The notes under the pieces: model-generated
Database searches by the model: none
Seen by the model: only the letters and a program-made list of their open reading frames with translations
What the model was told of the DNA's origin: nothing
Assembly: GCA_025459425.1 (NCBI GenBank)
Contig: JALOQF010000003.1
Coordinates: forward strand, 1-59,332
Reading direction: 5' to 3'
From: Myxococcaceae bacterium
Lineage (GTDB): Bacteria > Myxococcota > Myxococcia > Myxococcales > Myxococcaceae
DNA: 59,332 nucleotides
Shown: piece after piece, positions 45,430 through 56,899 of the stretch
How the letters are laid out: each line of letters begins with the position of its first letter
How positions within the stretch are numbered: position 1 is the stretch's first letter
Position numbers and translations under genes: made by a program

Positions 45430-46925
45430 GGAATCGCCCTCCTGGCGAGTTCTTCGATCTGCTTGTCGACGCGGGCGCACTCGGCCGACGTGCGCGCGAC
45501 CTGCGCCGCCTCGTAGATGGGCTCGATGGCCCGGTCTCGCTCGAGCGGTGTCAGCTTCGTTCCTGTCGCTTCCAACTCGCGCAGGTCGCCCTTCACCCGC
45601 TTGCGCCAATTCTCATCGGGCACGCAGGTCGGCTGTGGCGCGGCTGGCTTCACGGAAGGTTTCACGACTGGAACGGGCGCTGGCCTCGCCACCGGCGCCA
45701 ACTCGTCTGGCACCTCGATGGGCTTCGGCTCCGCGACGGGCGTGACCGACGGAGCCGGCTCGGGTGGCGTGACGGGAGCGAGCGGTGCCTCCGTGATGGA
45801 AGGCGGTGGCGAACCGCTGTCGGGAGGAGTCAGTCGCGAGGCGACGAACGCGCCAGCGATCGTGAGAAGCACCAACGCGACGAGCACCGTCGAGCGCCGT
45901 GACCAGCCCTGCGTGATGCCGGCCCTGGTCTCGAGTTCGCTCGAGCGTAGTCCGAGGTTGTCGGTCGTCGCGGCCGGAGCCTGCGCCGTCGGGAGCTTCT
46001 GGGTCGGCGCCGGCAGCAACGGCCCCGGTGCTCTGACGATGTTGGTTCTCGCCCCTTCGAGCTGCGCCTTGATGCGCCCGAGCTGGTCGACCAGTCGCAT
46101 CGTGCTGGTCGCGCGCGCAGCGGGTTCCTTCGACATCATCGTGACGACGAGCTGGGCGAACTCTTCCTCACCCTCGCTGGTGCCGATTGTCATCATCGGC
46201 GGTGGCTCGAATGAGACGTGCTGGTTGGTGATCTCTTGAATCGAGCCGTCGTACGGTGGGTGCCCAGAGACCATCTCGAACAACATGCAGCCGAGCGAAT
46301 ACACGTCGGTGTTGGGGCTCACCGGTCTCGCCTGGAGCACTTCGGGAGCGACGTACCAGGCGGTCCCCTTCGCCTGCTCGTGCTTCACGCCAGTCTGGGT
46401 GGCCAGCCCGAAGTCGATCAGCTTCACGGCCCGGATGCGTCGGCTGCCTCCGGACTCGAGCTCGACGATCACGTTGTCGGGCTTGAGATCCTTGTGCACG
46501 ACGCCGTTCAAATGGACCTTCATCAGCGCCCGCGCGACGTCGAAGCCGAAGGACGCGGCGAACAAGGGGTCGAAGATGGGGCTCCCCGAGGGGATTCGCT
46601 CCTTCTCGCGGAGCTTGGCCTCGAGTTTGGTGAGCGTGTCGCCCTCGACGAACTCGGTCACCATGAAGACCCGGCCATCGGACTCGCCCCAATCGGTGGT
46701 GGCGAGAATGAACGGGTCGTTGAAGCTGCTCAGGCGCTTGATCTCGTCGATCATCTCGGCGCGCGCCTCGGCGCCGTCGACGTTCAACAGCTTGAGTGCG
46801 ACCCGCTTGTTGAAGAGACTCGTGTCGCGGGCCTCGTACACCGTGCCGAAGCCACCTGAGCCAAGCTCTCTCACCACCTCGTACTTGCCGATCCTGAGCG
46901 CGACCGTGACCGATTCCTCAGCCAT
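45426..46925 (-). CDS. Transmembrane Ser/Thr protein kinase
   Basis: 499 residues. Kinase domain ~10-285: LGSGGFGTVYEA, VALKLLN (Lys ~43), VVHKDLKPDN (catalytic Asp), DFGLAT and the APE-type WYVAPEVL. A TM lies at ~355-375 (TVLVALVLLTIAGAFVA), then a Pro-rich spacer and a periplasmic module starting CVPDENWRKRV with a second Cys. This module is shared with the pseudokinase three genes downstream. It is likely a receptor kinase whose periplasmic part senses an envelope signal. Divergent from the FHA-like gene at 47018. Confidence 0.95.
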   Translation of the reverse strand: MAEESVTVALRIGKYEVVRELGSGGFGTVYEARDTSLFNKRVALKLLNVDGAEARAEMIDEIKRLSSFNDPFILATTDWGESDGRVFMVTEFVEGDTLTKLEAKLREKERIPSGSPIFDPLFAASFGFDVARALMKVHLNGVVHKDLKPDNVIVELESGGSRRIRAVKLIDFGLATQTGVKHEQAKGTAWYVAPEVLQARPVSPNTDVYSLGCMLFEMVSGHPPYDGSIQEITNQHVSFEPPPMMTIGTSEGEEEFAQLVVTMMSKEPAARATSTMRLVDQLGRIKAQLEGARTNIVRAPGPLLPAPTQKLPTAQAPAATTDNLGLRSSELETRAGITQGWSRRSTVLVALVLLTIAGAFVASRLTPPDSGSPPPSITEAPLAPVTPPEPAPSVTPVAEPKPIEVPDELAPVARPAPVPVVKPSVKPAAPQPTCVPDENWRKRVKGDLRELEATGTKLTPLERDRAIEPIYEAAQVARTSAECARVDKQIEELARRAIP

Positions 46926-47017
46926 GCCACACCTGCTGGAGCGGCCGACCGATGCGTGATTTCGGAATTCCCCCCCCCTTTCGAGGGGTTACGTCAGATC
47001 GCGACGAGGCCCGCACC

Positions 47018-48721
47018 ATGGGGGCCTCATACCATCCGCCGCGCGGCCGTGGAAACGTTCGTCCGGCGCTGAAGTTCGTCTCGATCGACGACCTGTTTCC
47101 GGAGCCGCCGAGCGAGACGGAAGAGGGCACGCTTCGACAGGTGTGGGTCAAGCAGCGGAGCGAAGGCATCACCGTTCACTGGTCAGCATCGACCGGCTTT
47201 CGGGCCGACCACCGCGGCAACCCGGAGTGCACTCGGCTCAACGGGCTCCCCATCGGGACGAATGCGCCGCTGGCGTGTGGAGACATCGTGCGCCTGGAAG
47301 ATCGATTCTTCCGGGTCGACATCGAGGGTGAGCGACCAGCCGGAACCCTGGAGCAGGCGAGCTGGACGGTCGTCGAGAAGTTGTTGTCAGGTGGACTCCT
47401 CGTCAAAGGCGGCGACCGCGGAGCGCTCGAGCTGGAGCTGCATGTGGCTTCGCCGCGCGCCTTGCACGACTTCGAGCGCTGCCCGTTGGCCTTCGAGGTG
47501 AAGCACCTCGACGTGGTGGTTGCCTCCAGGCCCGACAGGTGGGTGTCGTGGCGGCCCGCGGTTGGCTCGCTGGCTGGCCGAGCCGAGTTCGTGCTCCCGC
47601 GGTTCGATGCGGACGTCCCCCAACCTCAACGGCTCGCCCCGCTGGTGGACCTCACGCTGGATGGTGCGCCGCTCTCGCTCGACGTCCCCGTGTGCCTCGT
47701 CGAGGAGGCTGGGCGACTGGTGCCGACCCACCGCGTGGTTCCCGAGGCCCCACGGCTCTTTCGTGATGGCGCCGCCACCGTCTACGAGGGGCGAAGCGGC
47801 ACGGGCCTCGTGACCTTGCTGCTGGAAGGGCAACGCCTTGGTCTCAACCCGGCGCGCTTCACCCGGGTGCTGATGCCGGGCGAGGTCTGGCGCCTCGTGA
47901 CGACCACCGGAACGCAGGTGCTGCGTGTCACGCCAGCGGCGAGCCGCCCGACGCCGGGCCCCCGGGGCGAACTCCACGGTCTGAAGCTTCGCGGCGTGAC
48001 GCTGCACGGCTTTGTCAGACAGCCAGTCGATGCACTCGAACCGCTCGAGACGTTCCGAGAGGTGATGCCGGGCCGGTTCGTCAGCGACTTCGGCGAGGAG
48101 TACGCGGGAGAAGCATTCTTCGAGCCCTCCTCTGCGTTCAGTGTCAAACGACCGCACCTGCTGTTGCCGGCTCCGAGTCCTTTCTTCGCTGGCGAGGTCC
48201 AGCTGCCTGCAGGAGGTCTGGACGAAACCGGGCTGCGTGTCTTCGCTGATTCACTGCACGAGGCGGGCGATGGCGCAGCCCTGGCGGTCGACGCGTTCGT
48301 GGCGGCCTCGTCAGCCGCCGATCGCGGTCGCGCGTTCCTCGAGTTGCTCCGAAACGCTTCCAGTCGCACAGAATTGGCCACCTGGGCTTTGCGAGCCTTC
48401 TCGACGGGGGCTTCGGTTCCAGCCGAGCTCACCGCCACCACCGTCGACGAGGCCCTTGCCGTCTTGCGGGCCCTCGCGCGCAACGAACCTGTCTTTGGTG
48501 CGGTGAACCGGCTGACCTCGCCACACGATCTCGATGTGCTGCGGTCGGCCTTGCTCGACGTCGTGACCAACCGCGGGCAGTCCCTCGAGGTGTGGCTCGA
48601 CCTCGGCGGTGGCGAAAAGCGTCAGGTGTGGCCTGCCTCGCTGAAGGAACTCAATGGTTTCTGGCCCGATGAGCCTGCGCGCCCACTCATCAACACGTCC
48701 AGACGTCGACGAAAAGGCTGA
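47018..48721 (+). CDS. Large protein with diverged FHA-like modules
   Basis: 567 residues from ATG 47018 with GAGG 8 nt upstream. At ~60-110 CTRLNGLPIGTNAPLACGD plus DRFFRV resembles the second half of an FHA domain; a second similar stretch (~255-310) reads TVYEGRSGTGLVTLLLEGQR. The classic FHA Arg/Ser/His residues are not clearly retained. The C-terminal ~170 residues are helical (SAADRGRAFLELLRNA). No TM or signal peptide. Divergent from the receptor kinase with 92 bp between, suggesting a kinase-effector pair (inference). Confidence 0.65.
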   Translation: MGASYHPPRGRGNVRPALKFVSIDDLFPEPPSETEEGTLRQVWVKQRSEGITVHWSASTGFRADHRGNPECTRLNGLPIGTNAPLACGDIVRLEDRFFRVDIEGERPAGTLEQASWTVVEKLLSGGLLVKGGDRGALELELHVASPRALHDFERCPLAFEVKHLDVVVASRPDRWVSWRPAVGSLAGRAEFVLPRFDADVPQPQRLAPLVDLTLDGAPLSLDVPVCLVEEAGRLVPTHRVVPEAPRLFRDGAATVYEGRSGTGLVTLLLEGQRLGLNPARFTRVLMPGEVWRLVTTTGTQVLRVTPAASRPTPGPRGELHGLKLRGVTLHGFVRQPVDALEPLETFREVMPGRFVSDFGEEYAGEAFFEPSSAFSVKRPHLLLPAPSPFFAGEVQLPAGGLDETGLRVFADSLHEAGDGAALAVDAFVAASSAADRGRAFLELLRNASSRTELATWALRAFSTGASVPAELTATTVDEALAVLRALARNEPVFGAVNRLTSPHDLDVLRSALLDVVTNRGQSLEVWLDLGGGEKRQVWPASLKELNGFWPDEPARPLINTSRRRRKG

Positions 48722-48731
48722 CGCCTCAGCC
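48716..48731 (+). terminator. Hairpin overlapping the stop of the FHA-like gene
   Basis: GGCTGA-cgcc-TCAGCC, a perfect 6-bp stem preceded by AAAA and spanning the TGA stop. No T-tract on the plus strand; on the minus strand it is followed by TTTT. A second dyad, GAGGCG-ag-CGCCTC (48782-48795), lies in the same 131-bp gap. Confidence 0.3.
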
Positions 48732-48852
48732 AGCGCCTCCCTGGATGCGAGTTCGTTGCGGCCAAAGTCCAGCCGCGCCAAGAGGCGAGCGCCTCACGCT
48801 CAACTGGCCGTCGAGCGGGCCGCGCACGCACTGGCTATGAGGGGGCCGATGC

Positions 48853-49935
48853 ATGTCTGGCACCGCGGGGTTCCTCATGAGTGACGCGCTGCTCGCCCAG
48901 TTTCTCGAGCGTCGCGACGCGCTGGCGTCGATCGGCAGCGGGCTCCATGAGCGGCTCGAGCGGCTGCTCCGGGCCTCGAACGTTCCGCTCTCGTTCGTGA
49001 GCTCGAGGGTGAAGGAGCCGCGCAGCCTCGCCACCAAGCTCGCACGCCCCGACCGGAGCTATCGCCAGCTGTGGGACGTCACGGACCTCGTCGCGCTCCG
49101 GGTGGCGACCTCGTTCGAAGACCACGTCGAGCAGGTCTCTCGCCTCATCGAGCAGCACTTCCAGGTCGACTTCTCGCACTCGCTCGAGCGTCAACGACCA
49201 CAGGGCTATCGCTCGGTGCACTACGTCTGCGCGCTCGACGGCGGGCCCCACCCCGACTTCCGCTTCGAGGTGCAGGTCCGTACCGCGCTCCAGCACGCGT
49301 GGGCCGAGGTCGAGCATGACCTCGGCTACAAGTCCGACGACCCGGTGCCCGAGCCGATTCGCCGTCGCTTCGCGCGGGTGGCGAGCCTCCTCGAGCTGGC
49401 CGACGAAGAGTTCGTGTCGATTCGGCGGGAGCTGCTCGCGTCGCGCGACTCGGCGCTCGCGACGCTGGAGCGTGACGGCGACCTCCCGCTCGACCTCGTG
49501 TCGCTCGAAGCCCTGCTCCGCCGTTCCGAGGTCGATGCGCTCGACCGACAGCTGGCGCAGGCGCTCGACAAGCCACTCGCCGAGCGGCCCTTCTTCCCCG
49601 ACTACCTCGTGCAGGTGTTGCGCCTGTCGGGGCTGGGGTCGACCGCCGCGGTGCAGCGCGCGCTCCAGCGTCACACGGCAGACGTGCGCACGGCGCTGCC
49701 CAGGTACTTCGACTTCTCGCGCCGTGAGCTCGGCTTCAGCGAGAACCAGCTCGCCGCCGTGGAGCGCGGCTATGGGCTCTTCTTCGTCGCGCACCTCCAC
49801 GTCGTGCGCGGGCCCGAGCTCGTCGTCAGCAAGGTGAGCCGACTCACCCGCCTCTACCAGGCGCTCGAGTTTCCCAACGACGAGCGGGCCGCCCACCGGG
49901 TCGCCTCGGCTGCGGTGAACGCGCTGTCTGCGTAA
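48853..49935 (+). CDS. RelA/SpoT-domain alarmone synthetase
   Basis: 360 residues; ATG 48853 with GAGGGGG about 10 nt upstream. Synthetase domain at ~40-175: SSRVKEPRSLATKLA, WDVTDLVALRVATS, QGYRSVHYV, the catalytic EVQVRTALQHAWAEVEHDLGY. No HD hydrolase or TGS/ACT domains, so it is a stand-alone (small-alarmone-type) synthetase with an extra ~180-residue helical C-terminus. It should transfer pyrophosphate to GDP/GTP or, like toxSAS enzymes, modify another substrate. No antitoxin is obvious, although a 96-residue coiled-coil gene follows. Confidence 0.88.
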   Translation: MSGTAGFLMSDALLAQFLERRDALASIGSGLHERLERLLRASNVPLSFVSSRVKEPRSLATKLARPDRSYRQLWDVTDLVALRVATSFEDHVEQVSRLIEQHFQVDFSHSLERQRPQGYRSVHYVCALDGGPHPDFRFEVQVRTALQHAWAEVEHDLGYKSDDPVPEPIRRRFARVASLLELADEEFVSIRRELLASRDSALATLERDGDLPLDLVSLEALLRRSEVDALDRQLAQALDKPLAERPFFPDYLVQVLRLSGLGSTAAVQRALQRHTADVRTALPRYFDFSRRELGFSENQLAAVERGYGLFFVAHLHVVRGPELVVSKVSRLTRLYQALEFPNDERAAHRVASAAVNALSA

Positions 49936-50027
49936 GGGCGCGCGCGCTCTGCATACAGAGCGGCCACTGGCCTGCCGACCTGACCGGGGCTGGAAGCGAT
50001 GTCAGGGGTCGGTGATACTTGGGGTGC

Positions 50028-50318
50028 ATGACCGAAGACGTCACGCAGTCCATCCTGCTGGGCATTCGCCAGGACCTGCAGTCCAACGCTCGCCAGGCTG
50101 AGGCCGAATTGCGGGCCGTTCGTGACGAGCTCCGACTTTTGCGGGCAGACTCGAACCAGCGCTTCGAGGTCATCGAGCACACGCTGAAGGACATGTCGGA
50201 GCAGCTTCTGTTTCATTCTCGCGCGCTGCGAAGCCTGCTCGAGACCCGGCCCCACACGGAGGACCGCCTCACCGCCATCGAGGCCAGGCTCACCCGGCTC
50301 GAAGGCAGCGGACGCTGA
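50028..50318 (+). CDS. Small coiled-coil protein
   Basis: 96 residues from ATG 50028. Almost wholly helical with heptads (AEAELRAVRDELRLLRADS, HTEDRLTAIEARLTRLEGS). No signal peptide or TM. It lies 92 bp after the alarmone synthetase on the same strand, so it could be a partner, though there is no overlap or shared motif to prove it. Confidence 0.6.
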   Translation: MTEDVTQSILLGIRQDLQSNARQAEAELRAVRDELRLLRADSNQRFEVIEHTLKDMSEQLLFHSRALRSLLETRPHTEDRLTAIEARLTRLEGSGR

Positions 50319-50345
50319 GCGCCCAGCGCCGACTCGCACCCGCGC

Positions 50346-51056
50346 CTACTCGTCGCCCTTCTGCCCGACGAATTGGTCGTTCTTCTCGCGGAACAGCACG
50401 TTGAACGTGGTGAGCGAGCCGTAGCAGCGCGTCACGTACTGCTGCATCTCGACCTTCTCGGCGTCGGTCAGCTTCGGGTGCGCGTTGAGCTTCTGCTCGA
50501 GCACGCGCAGCCGGTCGCGCACCATCACCACCTTGTGGAAGAGCGCGTCGATGGGCAGGTCCTTCGCCTGCAGCTCCGGGTTCGCCGGCACCAGCTTCAC
50601 CGTGCCGCCTTCCCATTTCTGAGCGAGCGGCACGTCGGCGAGGCCCGAGGCCTCGAGGAACAGGTCCATCAACTCCTGGCGCGTCATGGTGTCTCCTTCG
50701 AAGTCGACCTCGGTCGACGGGTCGATGCGGTGAACGAGCGTGGGCCCCACGGCGGTCGGCCGGGTCGAGCCCGAGGCGGTGCGCACGAGCGGGGCGATCG
50801 ACTTGAGCGCCTTCGGGCGGGACGAGGTGGCGGCCTCGTGCGCGCGCTGCACGGCCTCTCCGCGGGGGGCGAAGGCGTTGCAGATGGGCGCCGACGGGGG
50901 AAACAACGAGCGTTGCGGCTGCACCCGGCACTCGCCGACCCACCCCTTCGCCGCGTCGACGGAGTGCACCCGCCATAGCTTGCAGTTGCCGCAGACCTTC
51001 TCGTGTGGCTCGAACGAAGGCACCGGCGGTTCCGCGGGCGCGTCAGCGTCACTCAT
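50346..51056 (-). CDS. Hypothetical protein with four-cysteine N-terminal cluster
   Basis: 236 residues from ATG 51056. The N-terminus holds CGNCKLW, then GECRVQPQ and PICNAFAP, a C-x2-C-x(n)-C-x(n)-C arrangement able to bind zinc or an Fe-S cluster. The central part is polar; the C-terminal ~90 residues are helical ([20 protein letters not shown]). No family recognised. Divergent from EF-G with 128 bp between. Confidence 0.7.
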   Translation of the reverse strand: MSDADAPAEPPVPSFEPHEKVCGNCKLWRVHSVDAAKGWVGECRVQPQRSLFPPSAPICNAFAPRGEAVQRAHEAATSSRPKALKSIAPLVRTASGSTRPTAVGPTLVHRIDPSTEVDFEGDTMTRQELMDLFLEASGLADVPLAQKWEGGTVKLVPANPELQAKDLPIDALFHKVVMVRDRLRVLEQKLNAHPKLTDAEKVEMQQYVTRCYGSLTTFNVLFREKNDQFVGQKGDE

Positions 51057-51184
51057 GCAGGGGCGACGGTGTATCCAGACCCGCGCCGGGCCGCCACGTC
51101 TTGCCGGCGCCATCGCGATGTCACCGAACGGCGGTGGAACGACCCTTGTGTTTCGTTCACCCTTTCAGTAGGGGCGCCGCCGCT

Positions 51185-53320
<2,136 letters not shown>

Positions 53321-53346
53321 GCGCTTCACCGCCGCGCTGGGCCCCC

Positions 53347-53393
53347 CGGGCCGTCGACCTCGAGTCACCGAGGCGGCGGCCCGAGGTGTTTTT
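53347..53393 (+). terminator. Rho-independent terminator after fusA
   Basis: Outer stem CGGGCCG (53347-53353) / CGGCCCG (5377-like arm at 53377-53383), inner stem CCTCG (53358-53362) / CGAGG (53369-53373), followed by TTTTT at 53389-53393. It is 26 bp after the EF-G stop and is the clearest intrinsic terminator of the window. The remaining 135 bp up to the CheX-like stop hold nothing recognisable. Confidence 0.8.
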
Positions 53394-53528
53394 GAACGTC
53401 ACTTCGCCCTCGCGCCGGGGCCGCCGTCGCAGCCTTGCTGACGTCTCGCGAATCAGCGTCGCGGGGCGACGTCGAAGGCTCCCGCCGGGGCGCGCCTGCG
53501 CGGGCTCCTGGGCCTGACCTCGACGGCG

Positions 53529-54017
53529 TCAGCGCGCGCTCTGCCACTCGGCCGCGCGCAGGACGATGAAGGCCGCCTCGACCTCGCCCATGCGCACCTT
53601 CGTCACCGCCGCGCGCATGCGATCGCTCGTCTCGAGGTGCCCGTTGACGAAGAGCGGAAGGCCGAGCTGCACCGGGTTCAGGTGGTCCTGCATGTTGCGC
53701 TTGACGTAGCCGGCCAGAATGTTCGCGGCCTCGGCCAGCGCGTCGGCCATGTCGGCGGCCGAGATGCGCTCGCCGGTGGGGAGCTGCATGAGGGAGCGCG
53801 CCATCTGCTCGCAGCCCGCCTGCGTCGACACGATGCCCACCTGCACCGACTCGTTGTGGGCCACCAGCGGAATGAAGCTGCCAGGCATGCCCTCGGGGAT
53901 CTCGGCGCAGCGCTCGAGCACCTCGAAGCCGTGGAACTGGAAGCCGTCGCGCGAGATGTCCGTCGCGCCCGCCTCGACCGCGCCCTGCCACACGCTCAAC
54001 GACACTGCTTCACTCAT
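53529..54017 (-). CDS. CheX/CheC-like chemotaxis phosphatase domain protein
   Basis: 162 residues. The segment ADALAEAANILAGYVKRNM carries the E-x2-N phosphatase signature of the CheC/CheX/FliY family, followed by QLGLPLFVNGH. One copy of the motif, as in CheX. It would dephosphorylate a CheY-like receiver, here possibly the receiver fused to CheA. Divergent from the MCP-CheB-CheA operon, which supports the call. Confidence 0.78.
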   Translation of the reverse strand: MSEAVSLSVWQGAVEAGATDISRDGFQFHGFEVLERCAEIPEGMPGSFIPLVAHNESVQVGIVSTQAGCEQMARSLMQLPTGERISAADMADALAEAANILAGYVKRNMQDHLNPVQLGLPLFVNGHLETSDRMRAAVTKVRMGEVEAAFIVLRAAEWQSAR

Positions 54018-54396
54018 GGTTCTCTCCGTGACGTCGCGCCGTGCGGGGAGGCCTTCCCTCCCGCGGGCACGTGAAGGAGTCCGGGCTCACGCAAGCGGCA
54101 CGCCAGCGGTGTCGCCGCACGAGCAGCCGTTCCCCTGCTTCCGGGCTCGAGGGCCCCAAAGCGCCGCCCCCGTTCGGGAATTCACGCTTCGCCCGGGCCA
54201 CGCCTTGCCTGGCCGATCGACACGGGCCTGACGACGTCGCCGGGGTCGCTGACGCCCCGCAGGCCCGCGTGACCCACCGCCGCCCCCGACGCGAGTCCGG
54301 CAACCCTGCGGATCAGCACGACGGCCCGGACTGGCATGTGCGCTGCTCTGCGAAAGCCGAGTTCCCTTCTTTCTCACCCTCACGAGGACCGACCCC
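54018..54396. other. 379-bp intergenic region between CheX-like and MCP genes
   Basis: No convincing coding frame. It holds the sigma-54 promoter described separately and several GC dyads, for example GGGGAGGCC-tt-CCCTCCC near 54042. It must also contain the promoter of the CheX-like gene on the minus strand, which I could not identify. Confidence 0.6.
54332..54347 (+). promoter_or_regulatory. Candidate sigma-54 promoter of the che operon
   Basis: TGGCATG-TGCG-CTGCT: GG at 54333-54334 and GC at 54345-54346 have exact -24/-12 spacing and match 13 of the consensus positions outside N4 except two pyrimidine swaps. A start ~12 bp downstream would give a ~39-nt leader before the MCP ATG. Activator sites are not identified. 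Confidence 0.65.
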
Positions 54397-55752
54397 ATGA
54401 AGGACATCCGCACTTCGATTCGCCGCCGTCGCCGCGCTGGCCGGGCCGTTCGCGCTGAGTCGCGGGCCCCGCAGGCGCTCGCCGACGCCGCGCCTCCGAT
54501 CGAGGCGCCCGCGCCCCGACGGTCGAGCCCCCGCAAGGCCCGGCCGACACCGGCGCCCGCCCAGGGCTTCGAGCCCCTGCCGTCGACCGAACCGGCCGCG
54601 CCTCCCATTCCGTGGAAGCACATCGTCAACGCCGGCTCGCTCGCGAAGTTCTTCGTCGGGCTCGACGGCCAGGTGCGCTTCGCCAACGCGGCCGCCGCGG
54701 CCGTCATCCAGGGCCTCGGGTTCTCGGGCCCCATCGACGGTGCACGCTTCGAGCAGTTCGCGCCCGCCTTCGCCGGCTTCGGCGAGCGCTTCGCGTCACC
54801 GCCCTCGACCCCCTACCAGGCCGAGGTGGCCTTTGGCGGCCGCACCTACGCCGCCAGCATCAACGGGGTGCGCGACGACGGCGGGCATGCCCTCGGCTGC
54901 CGCGTCGACCTGCGTGACATCTCCGAGTCGGTGCAGCTGCGCAGCGCGCACGCCCACACGATGGACGCGGTGGAAGGCTCGGCCCGGCGCATCAGCGAAG
55001 CTGCGTCGAGCCTCTCGCACATCGCCAACCAGCTCGCCGCCGGCGCCACGCAGACGAGCGCCCAGTCGATGATGGTCAACGGCGCGGCCGAGGAGATCAA
55101 GGGCTCGGTCGCCTCGGTCGCCAGCGCAGCCGAAGAGATGAGCGCGACGGTGAAGGAGATCGCCTCGAACGCAACCGAGTCGGCCAAGACGGCCCGCACC
55201 GCGCGCGAGACGGCCGAGTCGGCGTCGACGATGGTGCAGGGCCTCTCGTCGGCCTCGGCCAACATCGGGAAGATCACCAAGGTCATCAGCACCATCGCGC
55301 AGCAGACCAACCTGCTCGCCCTCAACGCCACCATCGAGGCGGCGCGCGCTGGCGAGGCGGGCAAGGGCTTCGCGGTGGTCGCCAACGAGGTGAAGGAGCT
55401 CGCCAAGGAGACGAGCAAGGCCACCGAGGAGATCACCCAGCAGATCGACGCCATTCGCGAGGTGGCGCAGAAGAGCGTCGACTTCGTCAACGAGATCAGC
55501 CGGGTGATGACGCAGATCGACACCTTCGCCTCGTCGATCGCCGCGAGCGTCGAGGAGCAGGCGTCGACCACCCGCGAGATCGCGCGCAACGCCGCCGAGG
55601 TGTCGTCGGCGGTCTCGAGCGTGGTCTCGAACATCTCGGGCGTCACCGAGGCAGCCAAGGAGGCCGAGCGCAACGCCACGGCGACGCAGACGAGCGCCCG
55701 GGCGCTGTCCGAGATGTCGACCGAGCTCCAGGGCCTCCTGAAGCGAGACTGA
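54397..55752 (+). CDS. Soluble methyl-accepting chemotaxis protein with PAS-like domain and basic tail
   Basis: 451 residues, no TM. The first ~50 residues are strongly basic ([24 protein letters not shown]). A PAS-like domain occupies ~75-170 ([20 protein letters not shown]). The signalling domain follows with the conserved hairpin tip [20 protein letters not shown] and methylation helices. A cytosolic receptor that may bind the nucleoid by its tail, as reported for Myxococcus FrzCD. First gene of the che operon; CheB starts 23 bp later. Confidence 0.95.
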   Translation: MKDIRTSIRRRRRAGRAVRAESRAPQALADAAPPIEAPAPRRSSPRKARPTPAPAQGFEPLPSTEPAAPPIPWKHIVNAGSLAKFFVGLDGQVRFANAAAAAVIQGLGFSGPIDGARFEQFAPAFAGFGERFASPPSTPYQAEVAFGGRTYAASINGVRDDGGHALGCRVDLRDISESVQLRSAHAHTMDAVEGSARRISEAASSLSHIANQLAAGATQTSAQSMMVNGAAEEIKGSVASVASAAEEMSATVKEIASNATESAKTARTARETAESASTMVQGLSSASANIGKITKVISTIAQQTNLLALNATIEAARAGEAGKGFAVVANEVKELAKETSKATEEITQQIDAIREVAQKSVDFVNEISRVMTQIDTFASSIAASVEEQASTTREIARNAAEVSSAVSSVVSNISGVTEAAKEAERNATATQTSARALSEMSTELQGLLKRD

Positions 55753-55774
55753 CCGACCCCGGGCCCGACCACCC

Positions 55775-56899
55775 ATGTCCCTCGCCGCCGCCATCTCGCC
55801 GAAGCCCAGCTCGCAGGCCCTGCGGGTGGTGGTGCTCGACGACGACCCGGTCTTCCGCACGTTCCTCACCCAGATGCTCTCGCGCATCGGGCTCGACGTC
55901 GTGGCCCAGTGCTCGTCGGTCGACGAGGCGAAGAAGCGCCTGGCGCAGGGCGGCGTCGACGCGGTGACGGTCGACGTGGTGCTCAAGGGCGAGTCAGGCC
56001 TCGACTTCCTCAAGTGGTGTCACCAGGCGCACCGCAGCGTCATCACGGTGCTGGTGACGGCGGGCTCGGAGCGCGGCGCCCGCACCGGCGTCGACGCCGT
56101 CTTCCTCGGAGCCGCCGCGCTGCTGACGAAGCCCGACTCGCGCAGCATCACCGGCTTCGAGACCGAGCTGCGGCGGGTGTTCGCCGACGGGCGCCGCGCG
56201 CCGGCCCGCCCTGGCTCGGGCCTGACCGTCGCGGCCCGCCCGACGAGCGCGGCGATGAGCACCCCGGGGCGGAACGCGTCGAGAAGCGGCTCGCTCGCGC
56301 CAGCCCGCCGCACCGAGCTGCTCGCCATCGGCGCGTCGACGGGCGGCCCGCCGGTGCTGCTCAAGCTGCTCAAGGGCCTGCCGCAGAGCTTCGACGTGCC
56401 CATCGTCATCACGCAGCACATGCCGGCGCTCCACATTCCGTACATGACCGAGCTGCTCGCCGCCCAGTCGGGCCGGAAGGTGAACGTCGCCACCGAGGGC
56501 CAGGTGCTGATGCGCGGGAACGCCTACGTCGCCGTCGGCAAGCACCTCACCGTCGCCCGCAGCGGCGATCGCCTCACGCTGAAGTACGTCGACGGCGCGC
56601 CCGAGCACTTCTGCAAGCCCGCCGTCGACCCCATGTTCCGCTCGGTGGCCGAGGCGTGCCACGGCGGCGCGCTCGGCGTGGTGCTCACCGGCATGGGCGC
56701 CGACGGCGCGAAGGGGGCCGTCGCCCTGCGCAGCTCGGGCAACCCCGTCATCATTCAGGACGCCGAGACGAGCGTGGTGTGGGGCATGCCGGGGTCGGTG
56801 CACGCCCTGGGCGCCGCCGACGGTGTCTTTCACGTCGACCGAATTCCAGCCGCCATCCAGGAATGGATGGGCTTCTCGCCCCGGGGAGGGACACGATGA
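55775..56899 (+). CDS. cheB: CheB protein-glutamate methylesterase
   Basis: 374 residues. Receiver domain ~16-135 with acidic pair LDDD, phospho-acceptor Asp in AVTVDVVL and Lys in LLTKPDS. The linker is Ala/Pro/Arg-rich. The methylesterase domain (~180-374) has the triad Ser in IGASTGGP, His in TQHMP and Asp in GMGADG. It demethylates or deamidates the receptor encoded upstream. The stop overlaps the CheA start as ATGA. Confidence 0.95.
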   Translation: MSLAAAISPKPSSQALRVVVLDDDPVFRTFLTQMLSRIGLDVVAQCSSVDEAKKRLAQGGVDAVTVDVVLKGESGLDFLKWCHQAHRSVITVLVTAGSERGARTGVDAVFLGAAALLTKPDSRSITGFETELRRVFADGRRAPARPGSGLTVAARPTSAAMSTPGRNASRSGSLAPARRTELLAIGASTGGPPVLLKLLKGLPQSFDVPIVITQHMPALHIPYMTELLAAQSGRKVNVATEGQVLMRGNAYVAVGKHLTVARSGDRLTLKYVDGAPEHFCKPAVDPMFRSVAEACHGGALGVVLTGMGADGAKGAVALRSSGNPVIIQDAETSVVWGMPGSVHALGAADGVFHVDRIPAAIQEWMGFSPRGGTR

